Under the pieces are notes generated by a model. The model was not told where the DNA came from. It made no database searches and was given only the letters and a program-made list of their open reading frames with translations. The translations under genes and the position numbers were made by a program. 64,000 bases of DNA from Montifringilla adamsi (taxonomy: Eukaryota > Chordata > Aves > Passeriformes > Passeridae), in assembly GCA_017590115.1 (NCBI GenBank), contig JAGGNK010010225.1, forward strand, positions 9,040,834-9,104,833. Reading direction: 5' to 3'. Shown here piece after piece: positions 27,878 to 40,600 of the stretch (its first letter is position 1; each line of letters begins with the position of its first letter).

Positions 27878-29097
27878 GTTATCTCATTGAAGTAAATCCA
27901 TTTTAACAGTGAAAAAAGCAAACCAGAACAAGAACGTGACTTCAAATGCACAAGGGTCTCAATGGCTTCTTTTCTCTGCTCATGCTGAAAATCTATCTTC
28001 TGTACCACAAGATGACCATGGGTGTTGCCTACAGTTGAACTTTCCAATTAACTATTTTAATATCTCAAAATATGAAAAGTGATAATGACACTGTTTACAC
28101 CACCTACATATAGAGATGGTGATCTTATTTTATTACCTCCGTCGCCCCATACTGCTACTGTAGTTCCTATGTTCCAGAAATCAGACCGGCAGGAATTCAC
28201 ATCGAGATTTTTGTTAAAACAGACAGCTCCTCGTTTCTCCCAACCGAGGAAGGAGCACCACCAACCAGCCAGCCCAAGCTCCATCCACAGACCTCCTGGA
28301 AGTCAGCTCAGCCAGATGCAAAACAAGACCTGCCTTCCTAGTTCTAATACTTCAGCCTTCAACATTCACAGAAACCAGAAGGCCACAAAACCTCTCTCTG
28401 TGTGAAAGCAGAACTGATAAAGATCCAGACTTTAAAATGTTGAGACTTGTGTAGTAAAGCAGTTACACTGGACATACACTGCACTCACTGGTCTCAGGAT
28501 TTCAAGGTTACCAAGTCTAATGAGCTTGATTTGCTCCTGATTTGCCTCTGCAAAACACCAGTTCTCCTTTAGGATGTGGGCAAATTTTTAGAAGAAATCC
28601 CTCTCAGCACCACAGAAATTCTTTTACCTAGATTAGGCAAGCCTTCGTGTTTTAATTGGGAGGAGTATCACAAGGGAGACCCTAGCATAAGCTACAAAAT
28701 CAGGTCTCCCAGAATTAATAAAATATTCCTAATTCTCAGCACTTAAAAATGCATTAATAGTTCCAACAGCTTGTGCCTGACCTCATTGTTCCCTGTTGGT
28801 ACAAACAAAGCTTTTGTTGCTATCACCAGCGCCCACAACTATTGCAGACTCACTGCGAGCAGGGCTCTGATTTGTTGCACTTCAGCAACTGGATGAGCCA
28901 GACCCATCTGGACCAAAACTCAGACAGAGCCAGCACCACTCTCAGCATTCCTGCTCAGGACACATGTTATGTAGGAAGCTGCCCTGCAGGCACACTGCTA
29001 CTCACACAACCCAGGACTCTAATATTAGTCACAAACTGTATTTTGTATTGGCAGCTTGGGATACAGGATTATCTGGGTTAACCCAAGATACCTGCCT

Positions 29098-29129
29098 AGT
29101 ATAGCTACTGATCAGTATAGCTGCTGATC
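29098..29129 (+). repeat. Tandem duplication of a 16-mer (one mismatch)
   Basis: AGTATAGCTACTGATC is followed directly by AGTATAGCTGCTGATC in CREB5 intron 3. Confidence 0.95.
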
Positions 29130-32100
29130 AACTATCTCAACACGGACCCATCGTTCAACAGGTAAAAATCTTTCTATCCTCAACTAGTTCCATCCTCTAG
29201 AACTAGTTTACTGTCCTTTGAGGCATCTACCTCTAGCCATCTGTCACTTCATAGTTAAACCTGTCATCTGATAATTATTAGGAATTTTTTTCTATCTCAA
29301 CTTTTTCTATCTCAACCAATTTAAACACAGATTATGTCAAGCTTCAGACTAGACAATGAAAATGTTGTTCAGCCTATTACTCAGGGGAATAATCAGCTTC
29401 TCTGATGGCACAGCCATGACCAGAAAGACTGCAAGAAACTTTAAGTTCAAATAAGCCTCAAAAAAGTAAATGGACAATATATAAGCCCTAGCGCAAGCCC
29501 AAATGATCACAAGTTAACCTACTGCATCTTACAGGAAGGGATTTCAGATGTACTCAGCAATCATATTCAGGCCAGACTTTCACATACTGTGTATATTTTG
29601 GTTGCTGACTTTTGACTTTTGAAAACATGTCCTCAATGTCTGAAGTGATACCTGATTTTTCAGACTTATAAAAAAGACATATGTGGTAAGGCAATGGGGA
29701 ACTTGAAGTTTTCAATAAAGTCAAAAGGTTCCATTATGTACTCACAACATTTGGCAATGCATGGGGGTTTCTTTGTTGTTGTTTGTTTGGGGGTGTGGGG
29801 ATTGAAGTAATGGTCTCAGAAAGGACACTCAGTCTCAATTCTTTGTTTTCAAAACAACAGCTTAGGAAATACAATATTAGCTTGCTATACAGAAACTTAC
29901 TTGATTCATCCAGAATGTGTTTTGTAAAATTACCTTGAATTCCTGAGTTTCATCCCTCAAAACACAAAAGGAAACTTTAAAGCATGGTACCAGTTTTAAA
30001 AAGCCCTGGAGAACCGAAGGATACTTATTTGAAACGAGCTTTCATTTTGAGAAAAAAAAAACATTAAAATTCTGATTTGGTGAAAGATACCTAACAGCCC
30101 AGCTCCAAAGTGTGTAACTTGATTCTTCATTTCTCTTTCCCAAAAAAAAAAAAATTGTTTAGTCTGATGTGCAATAATAATAGACACTTGGCTTGTTCAG
30201 CTGTGGGCTCTGTTGAAGTTATACACTTACCCATGCTGTACTTTCATACAATGATAACAAAGTCAGAGTAATGGGGCTAGCACAGAAATCTGAAGGGCTG
30301 CCCAACAAGCAGCCACAAAGACAGAGGAATGCCCTGAGAAGTTCAGAAAAGCTTCTTCATTGATTTCACAGGTTTCCATTCAAGTGCACTGAGGAGCTCA
30401 ACATCATAGCACAACAACCAGGTGGAGAAAGAGGAGAAGAAGAAGTGCACCCAAACATAGGTGTGAAACTGCCCCTACCCAGATGAGGGCTACCAAGAAC
30501 TTTACTGCCTAAATATGTACTCTTTAAAGCACTGGTTGGACTTTCCTGGAGGGGTACACATACTGAGTATAACTAATTTTTAAAGTCTTCTGGTCGCTCT
30601 GAAACTGACCAGTAAATGTAAGAAAATGTTTCATTTCATTTTTGATAAAGCAAGGGACACAGAAGCAAACAAGAAAACAAAGTACAGTATGAGTCCTCAT
30701 ACCGAATCATTTTGCACACCTCAAAATTCATGCCTTGATAAACCTCTCTACTACACGGAAGGAAGAAATAAACTACAAGGAGGAAAAATTAAGGCCATCA
30801 AGAGTGATGTAAATTACCTCACTGGCACAGGCATTACTTGGGAAAAGGAATACCTCTGCAGTACTTTATTACAGGCACTTCTTCCATCTAGAGAATACTG
30901 TTTCTACCTCCACAGTGGGCTTTATGACCAAAACTCTAGAGGGTTTGGTTTCATTAAATAGAATGAGGAAGAAAAAGAGGTTTCTATGTAGATAATCCCC
31001 ATCTCCCAAAGTTCAGTCCCACAGGGCTTTTATTATTTCCCTGGAGGAAGCAATCTATTCTACAGACATTAATATTTTGGTGTTTAAACACAAAAGCTTT
31101 GTCACACAACACAATGTAAAGTGTCAAAGCAATGCAAACACTGTTCACTCTCTACAACAGCAAAGAGCCGATATCTATTTCAGTCAATTTAACTATAAAG
31201 TTGCCTGCAATGGTGGCTAGCATGCAAAACTTACATAAGATACCCTGTGTTATCTCAAACAGCTCTTTTTTAGCTGGAAAGATGGAAATGGAAAACACCA
31301 ATGACTCTCCATATTCTTAACAAGACTTTCTAACAAACAAAAATAAAATACATACAACAAGGAGGAGCAAACATTAATTCTAAAAGACAGAATTGTGTTG
31401 TCAAATTGTCCAACAAAAGTATCACTTGCATTTTAGTGCAATGCCTCTAGAGGATTTTCCTTCTGTTTATACAGTCAGAGAACAGAAAGCTGTTTGGTGT
31501 CCATGGGTATTTGGAGTTTCTGAATTGGTTCAAGGGATGGGTTCACCAGATTTAGTATAACTTGTTCTTCTTAAACCAGCATGAAAACAATTGTAGAAAA
31601 CATAGTGAAGCTAGTTGATAACTCGAAAGCTCTTGGAAAGACATACCTGATAAACCAGCACAGCACTAATTGTTGCAATCAGGTCATGCACCATTGTTTA
31701 TTAGACACTGACCCCACCTACATAACAACATACAACTTCATATATAACATAACTTTACCTCTCCCTCAGAAGCTTATATTTCAGACCCAAACATAAATTT
31801 TACTCAAAAAACAAGTTCCTTCTTCCCAAATAATATTTTGCTTAGTTTCTAAGATGTCTTACACAAAAGCAAGAGTTTCACTGCCTACTTCCAGGAACAG
31901 TTTATAGAAAACATGTTTAATGTGTGTTAAATATTACTGATATTAGAGTGAACCCAGACTGTGGATTAAGCTACTTCTGTAAACAGAGTAAATAATTCTA
32001 ATGTCTACCTGAAAGCATACAGTGTGTTATTTTGCATGACTAATTGTTAATAATAATGCTAATACACAACAAATTAAAAGATAGCATACAACATACTGGA

Positions 32101-34252
32101 AAAAAAAATTAGAAAGTCTGACTTCGAGGCAGCTTAGGAGAAAGGGGGGGTGGGAAACTAGCACTGCACCTGGCTTATTACAGGGCAATTGCTGCTGCAA
32201 TTCTTTGAACCTACTGATGACACGAACAATTTTTTTTAAAAAGTCACATAAGCAAAAATGCAAAAAAAAGGAAGACATGCAGACAAATGTCTAAGAGGAA
32301 ATTCTGTCTCTTTTTCCCATATATCATTAATTTTTCATTCTGAAACCTAAGAATAAAACATCTTAAACTTTAAGGTATTTAGATTTCCCCAGGGTTTCAG
32401 TGGGTAATGAAACAACTATTTTTCAATGTCTTCCTGCAGAGAGTAGATGATCTATGATGCTTCCTGAGTAAGGACAGCAAAATGCCAAACAAATTCAGCA
32501 AACACAAAAAGAGGAATCAATACACCAGCAGAAAAAATTTGCCAGGGCATTATGGTCAGGAACATTGGCCACAGTCCTTGGGAACGTGTGTCTTTACTCT
32601 TTCACTACTGCACAGGACCATCATAAACAAACCTTAAAGAATACATCCCTTAGAAGCAATCTCGGAGTCTTTCTGGCCTGAAAATTCTGCATTAGTATGT
32701 ACAGCTGGCTAACTGCAGGTTTAGGGGGCCCAGTACCAGTGGTAGTGCTGGAAGACAGACATTCTTTTTGCTTGGGAAAGCAACCCATTGGAAGGAGCAG
32801 GATGGCTAAATCATAGAAGTTACCAAACACAAATGGAGCTACTCTGCTCAGGGGATTCCTGATGGCAGAATAGATTCCTTAGAAACTGCACTAGAACAAA
32901 AGTCTTGCCAAACAGAAAGTTTTAACAAAAGCCAGCACTTGCACAGGGTGAATGTGCCCACAGCACAGATGTCTTTGAGCAGTTTCACTGCCAAAGGACA
33001 GAGCCAAATGCAAAAGCAGCTTTTCCTCATTTGTGCTTGCAAACACAGGGTTCTGTGGGCATAGCTGGCACTCGGGCACTTTACAAGACCTAGTCTTCAA
33101 AATGCTGTGTAGTGGTTCTTTCTAAATTTAGTCCACTATGGCATTTTAAAATGAAAAGCAAAATAAATTCTATTTGGGAAAAAGACCGTCTAACTTTTGA
33201 TTGGTGCCCAAAGTCCCAACAAAAAAAAAAACCAAACAAACAAAGACCTAAATAGTTGCAAGCCATTGTTGCTTCATTATGATTTTCATAAAAATCAGGA
33301 AACAGTTTAACCAGAAAATAGTTATTCTGCTGGAGTCCCTTTAATGAATATATATTTGCATCTGAAATGGCACAATTTACCTTGAAGAAGCCCATTGCAA
33401 AAGAAAAATATCAAACACTGCTGAATATCCACACACACATTTGCATCACAGAGGGGGTTTTCTACCATTACTTTGAAACCTGAAAAAGTCTAGAGATACT
33501 ATTCTAGATAGTGCATTACTGTAGCCCAAAGAATAAACAATAGGAAAGGGAGTAGGAGAGGAAAGAAGTAAAATGAAGGGCTAGCTTCACTTTACCCAAC
33601 ACTGGTTGAAGGCCAGCAAGCCATTGATATGTGGTTACACAGACAAGAGCACAGGAAGACTACATAAGAAATACACTTCTCAAGAAATTATGGGGTGCAA
33701 TTGTACCTAATAACCCTGTTTATGAAGGGGGAAGTGCAGGGAGAGATGGGGAAAGAGTACTGGATATCACCCACTTGTTCACCTTTCTGGTTTTGGCTAT
33801 TTACAGCGAGCAGTTCCTGAGTCACCACACAGGTGGCTCATACAATGTGGCCTCTTCCAGTTGCTGAAGGAAGTCTGTCCAGCTTAAATAGCAATTCTTC
33901 CAGCAACAGCACAAATGCACTTCATTAACACTCTCACTGCTGGGCTCCCAAGTGACACACACTTAAGTGCCTGTATTTCACTGGAAATCAGAGACAGAGC
34001 TGCCAGCACACCTGAGGTTCAGTGATTTCTTTCCCTCTCATGGCAAACTAGTATGAAGGCAGAAGAATAGCAACTGTCTTTCTGTTCAAAGATATGCATT
34101 CTAGCTTAATCCACCTCTCCTTGTTATTTAATTGGAGCTGGGGCTTTTTAAAACCAATCTTGGAGTCATTTTGCCAGTAGCTTTCCAATAGGAATCATGC
34201 TTTCAACATCATCTGAATAGTTATCTCGACTCTTGAATTCATGTCTTCTTAC

Positions 34253-34346
34253 CTGATAACATATTATCTGTTTTTATTGAAGGAAACTTCAAAGTCATTT
34301 CATGTTTGTGCCTGTGAATCATCAGATGATCCTCTGTTGGAAAACG
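34253..34346 (-). CDS. CREB5: CREB5 coding exon 3: residues 26-56, C-terminal half of the zinc finger
   Basis: The exon is 94 bases long: 31 codons plus the first base of the next codon. It begins RFPTEDHLMIHRHKHE and ends TDNMLS, then G. It completes the finger started in the previous exon: the second cysteine, twelve residues, His36, three residues, His40 (C-x4-C-x12-H-x3-H). The following MTLKFPSIK segment is the conserved ATF2-family linker, and the Pro-Ser-Ile-Lys version is that of CREB5. The acceptor (CCTGACAG) follows an unusually long CT tract at about 34355-34405, and the donor is TCAG|GTAAG. The phase (0 in, 1 out) joins exactly to both neighbours. Splitting a zinc finger across an intron of 3.2 kb is a conserved family feature rather than damage. 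Confidence 0.96.
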
Positions 34347-35706
34347 CTGTCAGGCAAACACAGAAAGAGAGAGAGGAAGAGAGAAAAAAAAAGAAAAAAA
34401 GAAGAATTTAATTCTCTAATAAACTTTTGGCATTGGACAGAATTTCAAAAATGAGAGACAGAAAGAAATTTATCCAGCTAGAAGTGTGTCCAAATGGCAC
34501 AGGAAATAGAATATTTGAAAATACAAGTGAGTATGAGTAACAAATAGCTGCACTTGATTTAGAAACACATTTGCTGACGTTCTCTCTGGGATGACAAACC
34601 ATAAGGCGTCATGCAACTGCTTGAAAAAAATTACAGTCCAAGTTTTAGATTCTAAGGGTCTCAGACACCCACTCCAGCTACCACAGCCTCACAAGTCACC
34701 ACGTGCCTGAGCATCTGCGATAGCTGCTGTTCTCTATGCTCTTAGCCCACGGCAAATGCTAAGTAATGAGGCAAATCTTAAATCACTTTACTGGATTTTT
34801 CTGCTTTTGTGTCTTTCTGCAACATATATCTGATGAACAGCTATAAAAATAACTAAATAAGCCAGCTTTTTTCTATCCAAAAGTATTCAGGCAAAACATG
34901 TCTTTAATTTTGGAAGTATCTGATACTTTGACTTGATTTGAAGTGGCAATTAAATGGTGCACAGTTTTATAGCAACTAGTTATGACCCTTTATGATACTA
35001 AATCAAATAATTCTCCTTTGTCAAGCAGAGAAGGTGGAGAGATATTTTTTGTAAGAAACCAATCAGTGTGCTAAGTTAGTTTTACAATCTGATTACAGAC
35101 TTCTACAAGAAATAACTTCTTTTGAACAAAACAAAGAAGAGACAAGCTTGAATAAATGCTCAAGCACTTGCACATTTGGGCTCAAACAGCAGAATGGTTC
35201 AGTGAAGTTTCCTTCACCAGAATGTGCATACAAAGACCTTTGCTACTGATATGGTTTCAACTGGGTTATTTCAGGACTATGAAAAGCCAAAAGCTGTATC
35301 ACAAGGCTTGAGAAAAAAAAATAAAAATTAAAAGCAGCTCTTTAAAGCAACAGGTACATGGGAGACAAAAAACAATGGCAACAACAGAGCTAAAGGGACC
35401 TAATGCTTTCAACACAGTGTACTCTTTGCTAAGTGACTTTGTTTGTGGCTAAAGTATAAATAATTGCCATATGTTACACCTTCTGAGAATCTCTCTCTAA
35501 ACTCATAGACAAAGCATAGACAAAAATAATGGAATTGAATTCTCGGGGGGAAAAGAAAAATTAAAAAGAAAAAAATCCCAAAGACCTTTTCCTCACTGTG
35601 AAATCCTGGTTCACTGCTTACTCATCTGGAAGAAATGCAGCATTAGGAATTTATGTTAAGAACAAAGGGAATATCTGAGAAAGACTTTGCTCAATGAAAT
35701 CGTGAA

Positions 35707-35728
35707 GGGAGGGGGGGGTGGGGGGGGG
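35707..35728 (+). repeat. Poly-G run (G3-A-G8-T-G9)
   Basis: This is 22 bases with only two non-G positions, able to form an intramolecular G-quadruplex on the plus strand. On the CREB5 sense strand it is a C run inside intron 2, about 1.4 kb from the acceptor of exon 3. Confidence 0.97.
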
Positions 35729-37039
35729 AAACCCACATTTATTTCTCTTGAAAATGGATTTTCCTTCAGGGATGCCATGTTCTCTCTTCATTATGAAATC
35801 AGCCAGCTTAAACAGGGTGTGGGGCAACAGAGGAGAAACTGTTCCTCCAGCCCAGACTTCTCTGTCATTTTTCTAATTCTACTTTCTTCCTTGTGCAGAA
35901 GGTTGACTCCATCAGCCCTCAGCACACATCTGCAGGGGCCAAGAGAGAAGCCCCAGCCAGCTTAGCTGGACAGCAGCTCTGCATTATGCACTTGTGTCAA
36001 GTCCTCCTTTATAACAAACAGGGGTCAGGTTGGGGAATGGGAAGTTAAATGCTTTTTAAGATGGAAGTCACATCTACATTGTTCATCTTTCCAAATTGTA
36101 ACAGCATGCAACCAAAGTTGCTCTCTGAACACCTAAAAGTGCTTGTCTGGATCAGCTTCTCCTCCACCGAGGAAACTAATTAAGAGTTGACATGAAAACA
36201 CTCTAGTCCACTGATTTCAGTGGAATTTAGTTTCATCAAAAAGGTAAAGAAACATCACAATTAAACTCAGATACTTGTATTCTACATCTGTGACAGAATG
36301 GTGAAAGTTTAACTGTGCATGTGGAAATCTAAAGGGACATATTCTCAGCCTGAGGGATAATCGAAAAGATGCACTCTGCGTCCCATAGAAAAACTCCCGC
36401 TTAGTGAAACAGCAAAGCCACTCAGCCAGTTGTTAACTGGACTGAAGGCTTCTGCCTCTCCTTATTTCAGCTCTTGGCAAAATCAACACCTACACTTCAT
36501 TAAGAGTCACCCACCCCTCTTCCAGAAGAACCTAAAGAGTTGTAAGTATCTTACCCAGCTGAAAACTCCCAACATACAGTTGAAACAGGGAAAGGTTCAT
36601 TAATCAAGAGAGGAAGACTCTGGGGAACGGGTAAGCTGTACCACGTGACCTGGATGCTCACAGGAAGCCTGTGGCAAAAGCCCAAAAGATGCCCTTGTCT
36701 GCAGATTGTATTCACAAACTCTTGTTACTAAAACAAGTTAGGGTCACAAGTGCCACACATGGAACTTCCCTCATCACTGTCTGTGAGGGAACTTCCCTCA
36801 CCTCTGCAAAATCACTGAAAAAACACACACCCCCCAGTTCAAATCTCAGCAGGTAAAATCCTTGTCACTTCAGGGTTTTTTTAAGCTCATTAAACATCTA
36901 ATGTTACAAGTCAGGTTTTCCCCTTGGAGACATATGGCAGAGCACCAGTCAAAAGGACAGGAATCCCAAATGCACATCCTGGGGCAAAATTTATCTAAAG
37001 CTGCATTTTCCATAGAAATGGAAAGATATCTTAAAGATT

Positions 37040-37117
37040 AAAAATAAATAAATACATAAATAAATTAAAATCAGCTAATAAGATAGAATTGCACTTACGT
37101 ATTTAAAACAAAAAAAC

Positions 37118-37149
<32 letters not shown>

Positions 37150-37168
37150 AAAACAAACAAACAAAACA
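37040..37168 (+). repeat. ATAAA- and AAAAC-rich low-complexity sequence
   Basis: An (ATAA)n-like stretch (about 37040-37070) is followed, after some 30 ordinary bases, by (AAAAC)n/(AAAC)n at 37104-37168. It lies about 420 bases downstream of exon 2 in CREB5 intron 2. Confidence 0.9.
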
Positions 37169-37587
37169 CCAAACCAGGAAGGTTATTGCCTCCAATAGCA
37201 ACATAATATATTCCATTATACATCTCATCAGAAGACAGATAAATGCGTCCTGCCTAGTGTGTCCTCTCTTGTTAGTCCCTAAAGGAATCTGCAACTCATG
37301 TCTTGAAACATAAGCTTTGGGATGAGAAAAGGCACAAAACCAGCCTGAGGATCACTTGTACCAACTCACTTTTGACTGGCTATTGTATTTGCTTGAATAT
37401 TTTGTAATGGTGTCTTGTGGGAAAGGAGAGAATTGAGGGGAAGCAGGTCTTAAAAAAAAAAAAAAACACACAAAAAAACCCCTGACACACATATTATTAT
37501 TAGACATGTGTTAATATATCAGGAGGCATTATACAAGCCAGAGCTAGTGCTGAGGACTCAATTAATATCACCGCTGACTCCACTCAC

Positions 37588-37659
37588 CTGTGAGCAGCCT
37601 GGGGCACTGCAGACAAAAGGCCTCTCCTGCTCCAAGTTCATCTTTGATTCCTCATAAAT
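37588..37659 (-). CDS. CREB5: CREB5 coding exon 2: residues 2-25, N-terminal half of the C2H2 zinc finger
   Basis: This 72-base exon (24 codons, phase 0 at both ends) reads IYEESKMNLEQERPFVCSAP followed by GCSQ. That matches the CREB5 N-terminus and differs from the shorter ATF2 and ATF7 leaders. It supplies both zinc-binding cysteines (Cys18 and Cys23, spacing C-x4-C). The acceptor ends ATGTAG after a strong pyrimidine tract, and the donor is CAG|GTGAGT, a near-perfect consensus. The exon has no initiator for the long form, because it starts at Ile2. Met8 within it could start a form seven residues shorter if an alternative 5' exon is used. CREB5 is a nuclear CRE-binding bZIP activator that forms homodimers and heterodimers with Jun. 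The finger belongs to the N-terminal transactivation region, not to the DNA-binding bZIP. Confidence 0.96.
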
Positions 37660-40600
37660 CTACATGTTAAAAGGGGAAGGGGGAAAGAAAGGGAACCTAT
37701 GAATATATAAGTTCTAAACTTGACACATGCATGCAACATACAGAAATGGCAGTTTGTGCTTTTACTTCAAACTCCACAAACAGATCAGAACAAAGTTTTC
37801 ATACCCAGAGTACTAATTTTGCTAATATTCAGCAGGTTCTCTGGAGTCTAAGTTCTTATTGCTCCTTCCTGAGCACCAATTTACTTTTAAGAAAGAAATA
37901 TAGTTCATCTTTCACAGCATAAGTCTGCCTCAGAAAATAGCATATGTTCAGTGTTGTTATTAGATAAGACCGTGTCTTCTCAGAAATATTTTGAATTAAA
38001 GGTTTTTACCTTTCCTCCTTCAGTTCCTGCTGAACAACATTAAAACCAGACGTCTAGGTTACTTCTGAGAAAGAGCTCCCTTTTTGAAGTTCTGCACCCA
38101 TACTGTCTGACATTAATAACTTAAATACATTACATACATGCTCTCCATGCACACAAGGTAACTGTGCATCCCCATCCTTTAAAAGGTCAACTAGAGCCTC
38201 AGGAGCTTCAGCAGGGAAATTTTGTCTAAAGCTGCACTTCCACATAGCAGTTCCAGTCCTGTAACCTTGAACTAAACCCTGGGGGAATGCTTCCAAGTCT
38301 TAAATAAGGGCAAAGGATGAAACATTCACCCTCAGAATGCAGTTATGCACCTGAATTTGTGTCAATACTAGGGCAGTGTCTCTGAGAAAAAAAAAAAAAT
38401 TAGTAAAATTCTAGGGAGTAAAATAAGTAAGTAATTTATTTCAGAAATGTTTTCAGCCTGTTGGAACAACTGTTTTTACCAGCTACAACGTAGTGGCTGG
38501 CCCATCTTAAAGCAGATGACTTATGTTTAGCAATTCCCTAAAATCCCTTAAAACAACCTCACCACAGCCTCTTTTAGAAAAATATCTGGATGATGTTTAG
38601 GTAATTTTTTCATGACCCAAAGAGAAATATCTCAGTGGAGAAGCAGAATTTGATTTTATAACTACAAAAATCTGCAGAGGGACAGGCGGTAAAATTGCTC
38701 AAATCTACTGAATTTTTTTCAAGGTACAGTCCATTTTTCGTACCATCATGAGTATCTTTAGCATGCTTACAGTTGCTAGTGTAATTCACCATTAACCTGT
38801 ACATCAGCCAGACCCGTACTTGCAGCAATTATTTTCACTGGATGATAACATTTTCTTTTTAATTAAACTTCATTCTGGTGGACAACATTAGCCTGACAGT
38901 ATATTTTCCTAACTGTGACATAAAAAACTCTACTCTGTCTGACTCCACTGACTCCTAGAAGCAGAACCCAGAAGCGAAGCATTTCTACTTTCATTTGCCC
39001 TTCAACCTCCACAAGGACACTACTCCTAAAAGTTGATAATAAGCACCAAGTGATCATGAGCATCTCTACCAACATCTGGCCTGAGACAAATGATTTACAA
39101 TACAATAAAGTGTCAAGAAAGACCCTAACTCAGGCATAACTTATGTATCCACACAAGGCTAGAACCGAAATAACTAAAATTGTACCTAATTTACTCCTTT
39201 AAGATTATTCATATCCTGTTTTGATTTAACTTACAGCTATGTTAAACTGAAATAGGATACTCATAATCAGAAATGAAAGAGTATATTCGCATACTAAAAT
39301 AACTAAAGGTGTTAAATTACTTCTAATTTCAGTTATTTCAGTTCCAGACTGTGCATAGACAAGCTCTTCAGAGATGAAGCCATAAAAATACTCTGAATTA
39401 CACTATCCTGTCTGAAAGAAACAAGCAGCAGAGAGATAACTGACTAGAAAAACAAACCCCCGCAAAAAACAAAACCAAAACCTCCAGCTAAGTTAGATTT
39501 TTAAATCCACCTCTATTTATGGGATGTGACCCCAGGCATGTTGTCTTTCCTAAAGACAACTTTTTCCTTTACACAGAAAGAAAAGAAAAAAAAAGGAAGC
39601 TATGCATGGATAATGAAAGGCTTTATTTAATATCTCAATAGCTCCTGCAACTGAAGCACTGCCAAAGATTTCTGTTACCCCTTTTTCCCCTCCTCAGGGG
39701 ACAGTGACAACAGCATTTTCAATAGCAAAACAACAGATGAGACTCAGTTAAAGAAAACAAGATAGTTACAATTCTGGTCCCAAGTGTCCAAGTGAGTTTC
39801 AAAACATTACCAGGAATTATTTGGAGTTTGATTTCTTATTGAGTATTGCAAGTCTAAGACTTCCCTCCCCACCCTGAGGTTGACCTTTAGTCCCTGAATC
39901 CATCAACGCATGCTCTTTTAACAATATTCTCAAGGTTATCCAGTAGATAAGCATGGACTAAGCATCAAAATAGCCGACTAGATGAGGACTAGAATCCTGA
40001 GTGCAGGGATCAGCTCCAGGAAATCCTCTATAAGAAAACATGGACTTGTTGTTTACTCTCAGTATCTGGAAAAGGCGTCAGATTCAACATCAAATTGTTT
40101 TCCCCAAATGTACAAGCAATTGCTTATTTCCATGAGAATCATTCTTTGCAGACAGTAAACATAAAAGAAGCAATAATCCAGAATGGCTGTACCACCTGCA
40201 CTGCAAGGTGCTGTCTAGCAGAACTTGACCTGTATAACGTGTTACCAGGTGCTACAGTGCCCTCAAGACAAATTGCAGAATTGGTGTTTGCATGGGGTGC
40301 AATCACTGCAGTTGAGACTGTGGTACCACTGACGTTCTTACAACAGTAAAGGAGTGCAAGAAGCTGCCTGCCGCCTGCACTTTGTGCAAGTGTCTGCTGC
40401 TTGGTTATCATATGGCAGTAATTCCAGCATGGTGCTTGAATGTTGACCAGAAACAAGCAGCTGAAAGTCTGGGCTGTGAGTTCAGCCTCCTGCATGCCTC
40501 AATCCCACTGAACTCTGCAAAAGCTGCGGATGCACCGGCACCACTGGGCCTCGCCCCAGGTTTGCAGCAGGATGGGGGCTCTGAGCAGCAGAGCTGCTCT

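Larger units (their letters stand above)
25677..34252 (-). other. CREB5: CREB5 intron 3, 8.6 kb
   Basis: The intron is bounded by GTAAG (donor, after 34253) and TTCTCAG (acceptor, before 25676). Apart from a (CAA)12 repeat (27842-27877), short poly-A runs and a small tandem duplication at 29098-29129, I see no recognisable feature. Confidence 0.93.
34347..37587 (-). other. CREB5: CREB5 intron 2, 3.2 kb
   Basis: The intron is bounded by GTGAGT (donor, after 37588) and CCTGACAG (acceptor, before 34346). It holds an AAAAC/ATAAA-rich low-complexity stretch (about 37040-37168), a G-run with quadruplex potential (35707-35728) and a short purine tract next to the acceptor. No gene or transposon was recognised. 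Confidence 0.93.

Noticed and set aside
38790..38792. Another minus-strand ATG directly followed by GTGAAT, a rival for the CREB5 initiator exon end
   Set aside because: It lies only 1.1 kb from exon 2 in AT-rich sequence, with no CpG island or promoter sign. The 62352 site has the island. It cannot be fully excluded without transcripts.
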